Shown here in pieces: positions 53,127 through 62,663 of a DNA stretch of 64,000 nucleotides (position 1 is the first letter of the stretch; each line of letters opens with the position of its first letter). Under the pieces are notes generated by a model. The model was given only the letters and a program-made list of their open reading frames with translations. It did not search any database and was not told the origin of the DNA. Position numbers and translations under genes: made by a program. The DNA is from Rhodobacteraceae bacterium IMCC1909 (GTDB lineage Bacteria > Pseudomonadota > Alphaproteobacteria > Rhodobacterales > Rhodobacteraceae), in NCBI GenBank assembly GCA_030704425.1, contig JAPDHM010000002.1, positions 62,001 through 126,000 of the forward strand, read 5' to 3'.

Positions 53127-53887
53127 TCGGCTGTCCAACCTCCATCAACCAGTAACGACGTTCCGGTGACCATTGCAGAGGCTTCGGACGCCAGAAACAC
53201 AACGCCGCCCATAATGTCTTCGACTTTGCCTGGGCGTCCAAGTTTAATTTTATCTTCGATCCACGCACGTTTTTCCGGGTCTGCGAAGGTTGGGCGGGTC
53301 AGATCGGTCAAGATGAACGTTGGGCTGATTGTATTGATGCGAATGCCCGCCTTACCCCATTCAATTGCCATGGATTTGGTAAATCCCTCAACCGCGTGTT
53401 TTGTTGCACAATAAACGGCGCGATCTATGCCGCCCACATGCGCCATTTGGGAGGAAATGTTGATTAAGCTTCCGGGTTTTCCCGCGGCTACCAATCCGTT
53501 GACGACGGCTTGCGTTAGGAAATAGGCCCCTTTGACATTCACATCAGACACAGTGTCGAAATCGTCTTCTGTTGTATCTAAAGCCGGGCTGTGACGGGCT
53601 AAGCCCGCCGAGTTTACGAGAATATCAAACGGGCCATGTGACGCCACAGAAGCCCGCGTGCCAGCGATATCAGAAACATCAAGAGGCAAGGCGTCAGCTT
53701 TCATGCCGGCCGCGTTCATTTTATCGACGAGCGTGTTTAGAGCGTCAACCCGGCGTGCGGCAAGCGTGACTTTTGCACCCGCTTCACCCAGCGCAACAGC
53801 ACAGGCTAATCCAATGCCAGAACTAGCACCGGCGACTAAAGCGCGTTTTTGATCCAAGCGAAACGAAGGTGTTTTGGGCAAAGTCAT
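53123..53887 (-). CDS. SDR-family oxidoreductase
   Basis: A 254-residue classical short-chain dehydrogenase. The cofactor motif is AGASSGIG (about 18-25) with ARRVD after the second strand; Asn, Ser (NISSQMAHVG) and Tyr-Lys (YCATK) make the catalytic set. It ends SLLVDGGWTAE. It should oxidise or reduce a secondary alcohol/ketone with NAD(P). It overlaps the downstream LacI start by 3 bp and abuts the SnoaL gene upstream. Confidence 0.92.
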   Translation of the reverse strand: MTLPKTPSFRLDQKRALVAGASSGIGLACAVALGEAGAKVTLAARRVDALNTLVDKMNAAGMKADALPLDVSDIAGTRASVASHGPFDILVNSAGLARHSPALDTTEDDFDTVSDVNVKGAYFLTQAVVNGLVAAGKPGSLINISSQMAHVGGIDRAVYCATKHAVEGFTKSMAIEWGKAGIRINTISPTFILTDLTRPTFADPEKRAWIEDKIKLGRPGKVEDIMGGVVFLASEASAMVTGTSLLVDGGWTAE

Positions 53888-54939
53888 CAGTTAGCTCCAA
53901 TTGGCAAAGAAAGTGCGCCTGACACGCGCGCTTTGTTGAATTCACACAATCGGGCAAACACATCAACGCCCAGCTGTGCATAGATGTCTAACAGATCGAC
54001 CAACACCCAATTTTCACGGATGAGTGCCCCTTCGACACGCCAAAAATCAAGGCTACGCATCGTGATTTTCTGCCCGGATGGGGCGATGCCCAACCACCCG
54101 TCACCGGTGACTGTCATCTGCATGTTTGGCCAACCCGTCGCGACGACGTAGGCGCCATCGCCATAGAAGTGACAATTGAGTGTTCCGGTTGTGCCACCGC
54201 GTCGATCCGGCAGTGCATTCAGGAATGGGATTTGGTGCCAATTGCGAAACCCGGCAACTCCGCGTGCAGTACCGATACCCGCAGGGCCGTACCAATTCAT
54301 GCGCGGATCCCAGTATTTCTCTGTATGCATGATCTCGGGGCCACCCTCGGCCGGATGTCGAGAAAGATTGGTTAACATCCCGATTACGGTTTCTAGGCTT
54401 TGTGCGCTTTGAGTTGCAGTGCGCGCCTCAAAAAACAGTCCATCTTGGCTTGCAGGTCCGGAGATATACATCTCACGCCCAAGGCTCGGCACCATAGGCC
54501 AAGCACCGGCTTGCATCATAAGTTCAGGAATATCCCAGATCGCTTGCATCTCCACAACACGACTGTCTTCGACACGATAGAATTCGTGAAACCGCATATG
54601 CGCAAAATGGCCCGTTTGCGGAATATCAAGGAAAGGCCGCGTGAAAATGCCAACGTAATGCCCCGCACAACCGATCCAGTCGTGCCCGTCAGCATCCGTG
54701 CCTGCACTGACGATCCAGTCGCGGCGCTCTAGATCGGGCAAGGCGTTAAACAATGGCGCATAGGCGACATCATATAGCTCCTGTCGTCCTGACAGATCAC
54801 CAAACGGATGGCACAGGTGCACAGTTGCATCTGCTGCCATGACCCTGCCCAGTGCCGATTGCACTGAGGCGGGGTCAAAGTTTGCCATTGCCGTTCGCAG
54901 CGGCGCAATCAGCGCCCTGAGTCTGTCAGGATCGCTCAT
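53887..54939 (-). CDS. SnoaL-like protein, two-domain (350 residues)
   Basis: Two NTF2-like domains. The first (about 10-160) has HLCHPFGDLSGRQELYDVAY and the second (about 190-345) ends in SLDFWRVEGALIRENWVLVD followed by YAQLGVDVFARL. The last element (D-x-W...I-x-ENW...D...QLG-x-DVF) recurs at 56264 and 58305, showing tandem paralogy. TGTLNCHFYGDGAYVVATGWP supplies typical SnoaL pocket residues. It shares a base with the HisD-like gene stop and start, so the genes are coupled. Confidence 0.78.
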   Translation of the reverse strand: MSDPDRLRALIAPLRTAMANFDPASVQSALGRVMAADATVHLCHPFGDLSGRQELYDVAYAPLFNALPDLERRDWIVSAGTDADGHDWIGCAGHYVGIFTRPFLDIPQTGHFAHMRFHEFYRVEDSRVVEMQAIWDIPELMMQAGAWPMVPSLGREMYISGPASQDGLFFEARTATQSAQSLETVIGMLTNLSRHPAEGGPEIMHTEKYWDPRMNWYGPAGIGTARGVAGFRNWHQIPFLNALPDRRGGTTGTLNCHFYGDGAYVVATGWPNMQMTVTGDGWLGIAPSGQKITMRSLDFWRVEGALIRENWVLVDLLDIYAQLGVDVFARLCEFNKARVSGALSLPIGAN

Positions 54940-56249
54940 TACTCAGCGGCCTCGCCGTAAGGGACGTTTTGCCGACCGTAGCGACGCACCCGCATATTGC
55001 ATTGCTCTGCATGGCCAACAAAGCCTTCCAGCAGACAAAGACGTGACCCATAGGCCCCGATCTTCGCGGCCGCTTCGTCCGTAGTAATTTTCTGATAGCT
55101 GTGCGTCTTCAAGTACTTACCAACCCAAAGACCGCCCGTATAACGGCCTGCTTTTTTCGTCGGCAATGTGTGGTTGGTACCGATCACCTTGTCCCCATTA
55201 GAGACGTTCGTTCGTGGCCCAAGAAACAGCGCGCCATAGCAAGTCATGTTCTCTAGGAACCAATCATCTCGGTCTGTCATAACTTGAACGTGCTCGGAAG
55301 CGATTTCATCTGCGACTCCAAGCATCTCATCATAGGTGTCACATAGGATCACTTCGCCGTAGTCAGCCCAACTAACCCCTGCAGTCCCCGCTGTAGGGAG
55401 AATTTCGAGGATACGATCAATCTCTGAGAGGGTCCCTTCTGCCAGCGCGCGTGAATTGGTCACCAGAACTGCAGGTGAATTGTAACCATGTTCGGCCTGA
55501 CCAAGGAGGTCGGTCGCACACATTTCAGCGTCAACGGTTTCATCCGCAATCACCATCGTTTCGGTTGGACCCGCAAACAGATCGATACCGACACGCCCAA
55601 ACAACTGACGCTTGGCTTCTGCCACAAACGCATTCCCAGGCCCGACAAGCAGGTGAACAGGGTCCATCGTTTCAGTACCAATCGCCATTGCTCCCACGGC
55701 CTGAATGCCGCCGAGTACATAAATTTCATGCGCACCACCAAGGTGCATTGCGGCAATCACAGCTGGGTTCGGCTCGCCATTAAATGGTGGAGTGCAGGCG
55801 ATAATGCGCGGTACACCCGCAACTTTGGCAGTTGCAACCGACATATGCGCTGAGGCCACCATCGGAAATTTACCCCCGGGCACATAGCAGCCGACAGATT
55901 GCACCGGAATATTTTTATGACCGAGGATCACGCCGGGCATGGTTTCCACTTCGATATCAAGCATGCTGTCGCGCTGTGCTTGCGCAAAGTTGACGACCTG
56001 TGCTTGGGCGAACTTGATGTCCTCAAGGTCGCGTGGACTGACCTTGGCGATTAGTGCATCGATTTCGTCTTGACCAAGGCGATAGCTGTCCCGATCATAG
56101 CCATCGAATTTGTTGGCCAATTCGCGCACCGCAACATCGCCGCGCTGTTCGATGTCTTTGAGCGTGGCTGCGACCACGGTTGCGGTTTTGGCGTCGTCTT
56201 CAGCGCGATCGGTTTCGGGTTTTCCGTGTTTGAGGTGGGTTATTGCCAT
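54939..56249 (-). CDS. HisD-like dehydrogenase (sulfopropanediol dehydrogenase-type branch)
   Basis: A 436-residue histidinol dehydrogenase-family protein. It keeps GLGPGN-like [29 protein letters not shown] and the zinc ligands Gln and His in [10 protein letters not shown], and a C-terminal His in FVGHAEQ. At the position where E. coli HisD has the zinc ligand Asp360 (GLADFQK), this protein reads LWVGKYLK, with Lys aligned to the Asp. That pattern sets it apart from biosynthetic HisD and matches my recollection of HpsN-type dehydrogenases, which oxidise a primary alcohol to an acid in two steps. No other his gene is nearby. Its likely role is alcohol-to-carboxylate oxidation in this cluster; the substrate is not known. 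Confidence 0.82.
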   Translation of the reverse strand: MAITHLKHGKPETDRAEDDAKTATVVAATLKDIEQRGDVAVRELANKFDGYDRDSYRLGQDEIDALIAKVSPRDLEDIKFAQAQVVNFAQAQRDSMLDIEVETMPGVILGHKNIPVQSVGCYVPGGKFPMVASAHMSVATAKVAGVPRIIACTPPFNGEPNPAVIAAMHLGGAHEIYVLGGIQAVGAMAIGTETMDPVHLLVGPGNAFVAEAKRQLFGRVGIDLFAGPTETMVIADETVDAEMCATDLLGQAEHGYNSPAVLVTNSRALAEGTLSEIDRILEILPTAGTAGVSWADYGEVILCDTYDEMLGVADEIASEHVQVMTDRDDWFLENMTCYGALFLGPRTNVSNGDKVIGTNHTLPTKKAGRYTGGLWVGKYLKTHSYQKITTDEAAAKIGAYGSRLCLLEGFVGHAEQCNMRVRRYGRQNVPYGEAAE

Positions 56250-56263
56250 TGTGTTATCCTCGC

Positions 56264-56791
56264 TTATTCAGGTGTTGGGGCAGTGCAGTCGCCGCGGTCA
56301 TAGGCTTCCCAGCCTTCACCGTTGAACAAGTCCATACCCAGTTGTGCTGCGACATGGGCGAAATCAACATTTACCCAGTTGTCGACGATCTTGCCATCGA
56401 CCACTTTCCAGAAATCCATATAGCGGATTTCGATCCGCTTGCCGGTGGCTTTTATGCCGAGAAACTCACCGGAATGCGTTGCCTCTTGTCGGCCAAAGGC
56501 AGCGGCCCATTCGCCCATATAAAGACGTGCTTCGTCGATGCAGACTTTATCTGAGAATGCCGCCTGAAACGGGCGTTGCCAGTTGTCTTGAAACTCTCGC
56601 AGGCCGGTTTTTTGACCACAGCCCTGATTGCCCATCCAACGAAAGTTCTCTGAGAAAAATTCGCCAATATCGCCAATGCGGTGGTCATTCAGGCCATCAA
56701 CCATGCCTTCGATAACCGCTCGGGTATCGTCCGTTTTGGACATATCGGTGTCGCGGGTTAGTACTGCTTGTTCAGGGCGTGATCCCTTCAT
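56264..56791 (-). CDS. SnoaL-like protein, single domain (175 residues)
   Basis: A single NTF2-like domain. It runs [28 protein letters not shown], then [36 protein letters not shown] with [12 protein letters not shown]. It shares the C-terminal element with the second domains at 53887 and 58305. The ATG at 56791 overlaps the GMC stop by ATGA. SnoaL-type polyketide cyclases of this length act as monomers in homotetramers; here the role is unknown. Confidence 0.8.
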   Translation of the reverse strand: MKGSRPEQAVLTRDTDMSKTDDTRAVIEGMVDGLNDHRIGDIGEFFSENFRWMGNQGCGQKTGLREFQDNWQRPFQAAFSDKVCIDEARLYMGEWAAAFGRQEATHSGEFLGIKATGKRIEIRYMDFWKVVDGKIVDNWVNVDFAHVAAQLGMDLFNGEGWEAYDRGDCTAPTPE

Positions 56792-58308
56792 GCTGTATCC
56801 TCACTTATGAATTTTGCCGCCCGATAACCGATCATCATCGAGGGCGCGTTTGTATTTGCGGAGGTCACCGATGGCATAACCGACGCATCAGCAACCCAAA
56901 GGTCGGTGACGCCTGCAACGGCAAGGCGTGGTGTGACGGGGGCGGTCCCCTCCCCCATACGCAACGTGCCGACGGGGTGATAGGCGGTTGCGCCACGGTC
57001 TTTGATATGCTGGCGCAGTGCCTCATCAGAGGACACCTCTGGCCCCGGATAGACCTCAGGCGCGCGGTGTTTTCCGAAGGCGGCTTTGGACATCAGTTCC
57101 CGCAGACGTTTGAGCCCGGCGAGCAGGGTTTCAACATCATCGGGGTCTTGAAAAAGGCCAAGGTCGATATCAGGCGCGACGTTTGGATCGGCAGAGGTAA
57201 GGCGTAACCGCCCCCGAGATTTAGGTCGACACGCGCAGACATCCGCGAAATATCCGGATCCATGGGTAAAGCGGCTGCCCTTCCAATCCAACATGAAGGG
57301 AATGAAGTGACATTGCACATCAGGTTCGCCCGTGTCGCAGCGCGCGTTAAAGAAAGCGCCGCCCTCTACCGTTGGTGACGCAAAGCGCCCCTTGCGGGCG
57401 AATAGGTAGCGGAAAGGGGCAAGCATCCACGCTGGCATTTGAGACAGCGTTAGACCATATCCGGAACGCGGCCCTGCAAAATGAAGCCCCGCCGCTGGGT
57501 GATCATGGAGGTTGTCGCCAACCTCTTCAGAGTTATGCGTGACAGTGATGCCAAGTTCCTGCAGATGCTCTGCTGGTCCAACGCCAGATCGCATCAGGAT
57601 CGCGGGTGAACCGATCGAGCCGGCCGATAGAACTATGCCTTTGGACGCAGAGAGTTTGGTACCATCAAGCAGAATTACGCGTTTTGCCTGATCACCCTCA
57701 AACTCAATGCGATCAACCTCTGATCCGGTCCTCACCTTAAGATCGTATGCGGCTTGCGCCGGGCGCATGAAGGCATCTGCGGCTGACCAACGGCGTGCAT
57801 TACGCATGTTAAACCTGAAAGTTCCAGCGCTTTCATATTCCGGTGTAGGCGCTTCGTTTGCGTTTCCACCAAACAAGTCAGACAGCGCCTGAACCAACGG
57901 ATGAACGCCTGTCATCTGCTTTGGTTGAAGCTTTGCTTCTACCGCTTCGAATGCGGGCTCAACGTCGGGCCATTCCCAGCCTTTCACGTTCCAGCCGTCA
58001 AAGTCGTCACGCCGCCCGCGAAACCAAACCATAGAGTTTATCGAACCTGAACCGCCAAGCATACGCCCGCGATGCACATTCAGTTGCCTGTCGCCAAGAC
58101 CTTTTTGCGGATCTGATTTGAACCGCCAATCTCGCTTGCTGCCCATCAACCACGTCAAACCGAATGGCATTTTGACCAAAGGGTGGTTGTCGGACGGGCC
58201 CGCTTCGAGCAATAGTACGCGACCAACGTCACACCGCGCTAATTCAGCAGCGACGATGCATCCGGCCGAGCCAGCGCCGACAACGATGAAATCGGCATCG
58301 GCAGTCAT
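56788..58308 (-). CDS. GMC-family FAD oxidoreductase
   Basis: A 506-residue glucose-methanol-choline oxidoreductase. The FAD motif is IVVGAGSAGCIVAAEL (about 8-23); the second GMC signature includes GRMLGGSGSINSMVWFRGR, and the catalytic pair is His in ATAYHPVGTLRMG and Asn in TSANTNAPSMMIGYRAA. It resembles choline dehydrogenase more than sugar oxidases. It should oxidise a primary alcohol to aldehyde and pass electrons to the respiratory chain or oxygen. It shares 4 bp with the SnoaL gene on each side. Confidence 0.92.
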   Translation of the reverse strand: MTADADFIVVGAGSAGCIVAAELARCDVGRVLLLEAGPSDNHPLVKMPFGLTWLMGSKRDWRFKSDPQKGLGDRQLNVHRGRMLGGSGSINSMVWFRGRRDDFDGWNVKGWEWPDVEPAFEAVEAKLQPKQMTGVHPLVQALSDLFGGNANEAPTPEYESAGTFRFNMRNARRWSAADAFMRPAQAAYDLKVRTGSEVDRIEFEGDQAKRVILLDGTKLSASKGIVLSAGSIGSPAILMRSGVGPAEHLQELGITVTHNSEEVGDNLHDHPAAGLHFAGPRSGYGLTLSQMPAWMLAPFRYLFARKGRFASPTVEGGAFFNARCDTGEPDVQCHFIPFMLDWKGSRFTHGSGYFADVCACRPKSRGRLRLTSADPNVAPDIDLGLFQDPDDVETLLAGLKRLRELMSKAAFGKHRAPEVYPGPEVSSDEALRQHIKDRGATAYHPVGTLRMGEGTAPVTPRLAVAGVTDLWVADASVMPSVTSANTNAPSMMIGYRAAKFISEDTA

Positions 58309-59324
58309 GCGCGTTTTCCCACTTCTGCAAACACATCAAACCCCAGCTGGAGCAGCACATGCGGAATATCCAGCATGCACCAGTTTTCGATGATTTTTCC
58401 GTCTTCGCAGCGCCACCAGTCACAATCGCGCATGAACACACGTTTGCCGGTGGCCTCAAGGCCAAGGAATGGTTTGACATGGACGCCCGTGATCATTGGC
58501 CAGCCGCTTAGGAACGCGTAGTTTCCGTCACCAGACTTGCAGTCGGCCTCAACACCCGTGATGCCGACCTCGCTGCCGTCACCCCATCCGTCAAAGGTCT
58601 GCTCAAACGGTTGTTGGAACGTAGCGAATGCATCAACAGTTGCATAAGAGCCAAGCCCACCAGGCCCGTACCACACCATCCGCTCGTGCCAATAAGGGCG
58701 CCAAGCTTCATCTTCCGTCGCAAGCTTTTTGAGCATCCCTTCGACCAGATCAGCAGACGCCCGCGACGCGTCTGGATCAGATGGCCCAACGTGGGTCCCA
58801 TCATGCGTTGCAGGGCCAGGCACAACGCCTTCGTACCCGTGGCTTTTGTCCAATGGCCAAAGGCCAAGTGCGATTATCAACTCTGCAAACCCAAGAAACA
58901 CATGGCTTTCAACGATCTTGCCGTTTTCCATCCGGTGGAATTCACCAAACCGCAAGTAAGCCAGCTTACCGCTGGCGGGGATGCCAAAGAGTGGCTTGGT
59001 AAAGTGGCCGTGAAAATACCCTGTTGAGGTAACCCATTCAGTACCAAGGTATTCACCGCCAAGAGCAATATAGTTTTGCCGTGTCAGGCCCTCGAACGAA
59101 GCCATGATCGGCGCGATGACATCGCTGTAATACCCAAGGCCATCCCGCGCCTCGTTGATCGGGTGACTGGCATTCACTTTTGCGGCGTCATGGAAATTAT
59201 CTGCGACCGCTTTCTCAACCTCACCCAAATCAAAGCAACGCAGAAACTGATGGTAGCGAGCTTTGTTCTCGGAGGATGTCTCGGTCGCAATTCCCATTGC
59301 TGGACGGTTTGCGCGTTTGTTCAT
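58305..59324 (-). CDS. SnoaL-like protein, two-domain (339 residues)
   Basis: Two NTF2-like domains. The first (about 20-165) has FDLGEVEKAVADNFHDAAKVNASHPI and EFHRMENGKIVESHVFLGFAEL, the second (about 190-335) ends ATGKRVFMRDCDWWRCEDGKI with ENWCMLDIPHVLLQLGFDVF. It is a paralogue of the 350-residue protein at 53887. It starts 42 bp after the permease gene and is ATGA-coupled to the GMC gene. Confidence 0.78.
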   Translation of the reverse strand: MNKRANRPAMGIATETSSENKARYHQFLRCFDLGEVEKAVADNFHDAAKVNASHPINEARDGLGYYSDVIAPIMASFEGLTRQNYIALGGEYLGTEWVTSTGYFHGHFTKPLFGIPASGKLAYLRFGEFHRMENGKIVESHVFLGFAELIIALGLWPLDKSHGYEGVVPGPATHDGTHVGPSDPDASRASADLVEGMLKKLATEDEAWRPYWHERMVWYGPGGLGSYATVDAFATFQQPFEQTFDGWGDGSEVGITGVEADCKSGDGNYAFLSGWPMITGVHVKPFLGLEATGKRVFMRDCDWWRCEDGKIIENWCMLDIPHVLLQLGFDVFAEVGKRA

Positions 59325-59366
59325 GTCAGACGCCCCTTCGAATTGGCAAGTAGGTGCTCATTTTGA

Positions 59367-60248
59367 TCACCCTTTGACCGCGCCGGCCGTCAGGCCACCA
59401 ACAATCTGGCGCTGGAAGAACAGGACCATCAGGAACAATGGGGCGGTGACGGATACAACCGCAGATACGGCAAACATGACGTTGCCCTTGGTCTGTGTGG
59501 TTCCAAGGAAGCTGGCAACCTTTGGGATCATCGTCTGATTTTCTCTGGACAATAGCATTGTTGTCACCGCAAAGTCATTATAGGCTAGCAGAAACGAAAA
59601 CAGTCCCGTGGTAATCACCCCCGGCCACATCACCGGAATGATGACATTGCGAAAGGCCTGAAACCGCGTGCAACCATCTACCATCGCGCTTTCGTCCAAC
59701 TCGGCAGGAATGTTCTTAAAGAACGAATGTAGCATCCACAGGGTAAATGGCTGATTGATCGCTACCAGAACGATGATTGTTGTTGCAGTATGCCCCCAAA
59801 GGTTCCATTGAAAGAACACCGGAAGATAGCCCGACACCAGCGTGATCGGTGGCATGGCCCGAAAGATCAGCGCCGAAAGCAGGAACCAAAAGGCATAGCG
59901 ATAGGTAGACCGCGCCAGCGCATAGCCCCCTAACGTTCCCAGCGTCAGCGATATAGTAACCACAAAGAAACACACGATGACAGAATTCCAGGCTGCGAGC
60001 CAGAATTTTTCTTGAACCCAGGCCCCGTAATATCCATCACCAGTAACGCGTGCGCCGGTTTCGCTGACCGTCAGCTTGCCGGTCAGCGCGTTGGCCCAAT
60101 TGGCCTTAGAAAAGAAATCGCCCTCTACCTTAAATGATCCCCAAAGCGTCCAGAGGAACGGAAAGGCGGCAAGGATCATCCAGATTGCCAGTACGCCGAT
60201 GACCAGAAAAGTGATTGCGACGGGTTGGCGTTGTGCTTTGCTAGACAT
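59367..60248 (-). CDS. Carbohydrate-type ABC transporter permease (MalG-like)
   Basis: A 293-residue permease. Six helices, a periplasmic loop of about 65 residues after helix 1 (GSFKVEGDFFSKANWANALTG) and the EAA loop LDESAMVDGCTRFQAFRNVIIP are seen. The EAA motif has Ser and Cys where Ala/Gly are usual. It is 7 bp after the partner permease gene. Confidence 0.9.
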   Translation of the reverse strand: MSSKAQRQPVAITFLVIGVLAIWMILAAFPFLWTLWGSFKVEGDFFSKANWANALTGKLTVSETGARVTGDGYYGAWVQEKFWLAAWNSVIVCFFVVTISLTLGTLGGYALARSTYRYAFWFLLSALIFRAMPPITLVSGYLPVFFQWNLWGHTATTIIVLVAINQPFTLWMLHSFFKNIPAELDESAMVDGCTRFQAFRNVIIPVMWPGVITTGLFSFLLAYNDFAVTTMLLSRENQTMIPKVASFLGTTQTKGNVMFAVSAVVSVTAPLFLMVLFFQRQIVGGLTAGAVKG

Positions 60249-60255
60249 GTTTCAC

Positions 60256-61278
60256 CTATTTCCGATCGAATTCGCGCCAAGTGCGCACCAAAACCGGCGA
60301 CAAAAGGATCGCGACACCAATAATTGTAAGAACAGAGGTCGCGGCCGCCGAAGACAGCTGGCGCGTCTCGCCACCAAGATCGTTGAAGATTGCCCAACTT
60401 AGCGATGTTGCATGGGCTTCGGCGGAGAAACTGACGATGGGTTCAAAGACCCGGAAATTATCCATCAGCTGCATAAGGGCAATAAACGTGGTCAATGGCA
60501 GCAGGTGCGGGATAATGACGTGGCGGATTTGCAGCCAACGATTGGCACCGTCCACGCGTGCAGCTTCTAACGTGTCCTGATTTACTGACTGAAGCCCTGC
60601 ATAATAAACAATAAATGCAAAGGGCGTGGAATGCCACACACCATAGACCATCAACATGATCCACATCAGCGGCGTTGACGCTTTGACCGACAGATCAGGA
60701 TCGCCTGCAAGGTATTGCAGCGCCGCTCCAACAACGCCGCGCGCATCCACCATCCAGAAAAGGATCAGTGCGCCCACCAGCGGAGTTATCATCATCGGCA
60801 ACAGAGAGAAAAAGATCAGTGGGCCGCGGATTGCCTTGACCGCACTATTGACGGCGACAGCAACCACAAACCCAAGAACGATAACAAGCGGTGTTACGAC
60901 GAATGTGAAAACCAGCGTGAATGAAATAGCCTTGTAAAAAGGAAGATTAAGCATCTGCGCCCCGAAATCACGCCAAGAATTGGATCTTGTCCAATTCTCG
61001 CCAAACTCGTCAATCGCTAGGTGGTTGCGGTCTGTATACGTTTTAAATCCGGCAAACTGCCCCAAAGGGTGTTCTGCGCGCAATGCAGCAGTTGCGTTTT
61101 GATCAACGGTTGTGGATTCCTTGCACCCAAACAGATCACAGGTTTCAACGGTTTTGATCACCTGTTCGTGGTCGACGTAAACCGATTGCACAAGAACCGA
61201 AACGATCGGGAAAAAGATAAACAACAACATTGCCAAAGCTGACGGAAGAACAAACCAGAAAAAGGATTTATGTTTCAT
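60256..61278 (-). CDS. Carbohydrate-type ABC transporter permease (MalF-like)
   Basis: A 340-residue permease with a long periplasmic loop (about 30-115) containing the cysteine pair TCDLFGCKES, perhaps a disulfide. The EAA loop is LEAARVDGANRWLQIRHVIIP. The C-terminal helix ends SPVLVRTWREFDRK. It follows the binding-protein gene behind a strong hairpin. Confidence 0.9.
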   Translation of the reverse strand: MKHKSFFWFVLPSALAMLLFIFFPIVSVLVQSVYVDHEQVIKTVETCDLFGCKESTTVDQNATAALRAEHPLGQFAGFKTYTDRNHLAIDEFGENWTRSNSWRDFGAQMLNLPFYKAISFTLVFTFVVTPLVIVLGFVVAVAVNSAVKAIRGPLIFFSLLPMMITPLVGALILFWMVDARGVVGAALQYLAGDPDLSVKASTPLMWIMLMVYGVWHSTPFAFIVYYAGLQSVNQDTLEAARVDGANRWLQIRHVIIPHLLPLTTFIALMQLMDNFRVFEPIVSFSAEAHATSLSWAIFNDLGGETRQLSSAAATSVLTIIGVAILLSPVLVRTWREFDRK

Positions 61279-61317
61279 AATCTTGATATCTCCGGGCGCC
61301 GGTCAAGGTTGTGGGAT

Positions 61318-61347
61318 GATCCGGGGCAAAAAGTTCCGCCCCGGATC
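61318..61347 (-). terminator. Intercistronic hairpin after the binding-protein gene
   Basis: GATCCGGGGC pairs perfectly with GCCCCGGATC around ten bases. No T run follows. It should protect the upstream binding-protein message from decay, giving more binding protein than permease. Confidence 0.7.
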
Positions 61348-61357
61348 AATGGGCTCC

Positions 61358-62584
61358 TTAGTTTAGGAAGCCCTTTTCTTTAGCAGCGGCAGTATAGGCA
61401 GCTTCTGCGTCTGCCAGCGCCTGTTCAGCGCTTTCTTTACCCAACAGGAAGTCTGCGAGGTTGCCACCCAAAGCGGTGTGCAGCAATCCGTGGTATGGCA
61501 GCATTGGATACGAGGTTGTGCCCGCTGCGATTGCTGCAAACACACCGTCATTGACCGGTGCCGGGGTGTAGCCGTCAATCATCCAGACGGCCTGACCCAT
61601 GGTTTCCTCAGTCAAGATTGCCGGGCTGGTCCCATTCTTCATTGCTAGGAAAGTCGCGACCGCATCTTCATCCGACACGTTCCTTGCAACAGTCCAACCA
61701 TCCCACCACAGGGTCGAAGCCGGGGTTGAACCACCGCCCACAGTCAGCGGACCGCCGACGGTGATGTTTGAATAGACCTGCTCTTCTGCACCTTCGTCAT
61801 CCATCAGGTTACCCATGCGGGATCCCCACATGTTCATGATTATGACGTTGCCTGCTTCCATTTCAGCGCCAGTGGCGTTGCTGTCATGTGTTAGGAAGTC
61901 TGGGTTCATGTACTCAGTCAACGCTTTCATCATGTTCAGAGTTGCAACACCTTGAGCATTGTTAATTGAAACTTCGGCTGTACCGGGCTTATAGAATTCG
62001 CCGCCATGACCGATGTACATGTTGGTGAATTCCTGGGCCAGGTTCCAACCCGCCGCATAGGCGCCGCCCACGGGGTATTTGCTGATGCCTGCTGCGCGGA
62101 TTTTCCTAGCAGCTTCCAGAACTTCTTCGTAAGTGGTTGGCACATCAACGCCAATCTCAGCCAGCACATCTTTGCGATAAGCAAGCGTCTGCGCGTTCGC
62201 CATAAAGGCCACGGCCATAACATTGCCGTCGATCGTAATCAGCTGGTTCTTGGGAATGTCCTGACCATGTGCTGCAACAAGATCATTCAATGGACGGACG
62301 ACATCTGCGTTCATGAGCGCCACTAGTGACGAGTTCGCAATGATCGCTGACGTATATTCCGCGGGGTTTCCGCTCATGCCGTCGACATTGATTTTTTGGT
62401 GGTCTGCCGTCAGGTTAATCTTCACGTCGCCGCCCGTACAGGCTGCTGCACCGTTGGCAACTGTGTGAATGGCTGGAAATTCGTTTCCGACAATGCTGAC
62501 ATTGCCAGAAATTTCACAGCCCGCATACGCGGTGCCTGCAGTGATTGCAAAGGCGCTCGCAAGTGTTACTTTTTTTAGAAACAT
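61358..62584 (-). CDS. Carbohydrate-type ABC transporter substrate-binding protein
   Basis: A 408-residue family 1 binding protein from 62584 (MFLKKVTLASAFAITAG), with GGGAGAGAGA upstream; the frame is open further upstream but without support. Signal peptide ends at GTAYA, mature start GCEISGNVSIVGNEFPAIHTV. Motifs LAYRKDVLAEIGVDVPTTYEEVLEAARKI and MNMWGSRMGNL are typical of sugar binding proteins. The ligand is unknown. Confidence 0.87.
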   Translation of the reverse strand: MFLKKVTLASAFAITAGTAYAGCEISGNVSIVGNEFPAIHTVANGAAACTGGDVKINLTADHQKINVDGMSGNPAEYTSAIIANSSLVALMNADVVRPLNDLVAAHGQDIPKNQLITIDGNVMAVAFMANAQTLAYRKDVLAEIGVDVPTTYEEVLEAARKIRAAGISKYPVGGAYAAGWNLAQEFTNMYIGHGGEFYKPGTAEVSINNAQGVATLNMMKALTEYMNPDFLTHDSNATGAEMEAGNVIIMNMWGSRMGNLMDDEGAEEQVYSNITVGGPLTVGGGSTPASTLWWDGWTVARNVSDEDAVATFLAMKNGTSPAILTEETMGQAVWMIDGYTPAPVNDGVFAAIAAGTTSYPMLPYHGLLHTALGGNLADFLLGKESAEQALADAEAAYTAAAKEKGFLN

Positions 62585-62637
62585 ATCGTCTCTCTCCCTT
62601 TTGATTGGATGCATCTTCGAAGCCTGCATCCGTTGAC

Positions 62638-62651
62638 CCCGCCGAGGCGGG
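62638..62651 (-). terminator. Short hairpin between ATPase and binding-protein genes
   Basis: CCCGCC and GGCGGG form a six-pair stem with a two-base loop. It is weak and without T run; it may have no function beyond mRNA processing. Confidence 0.35.
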
Positions 62652-62663
62652 AAATTGCGAGGG

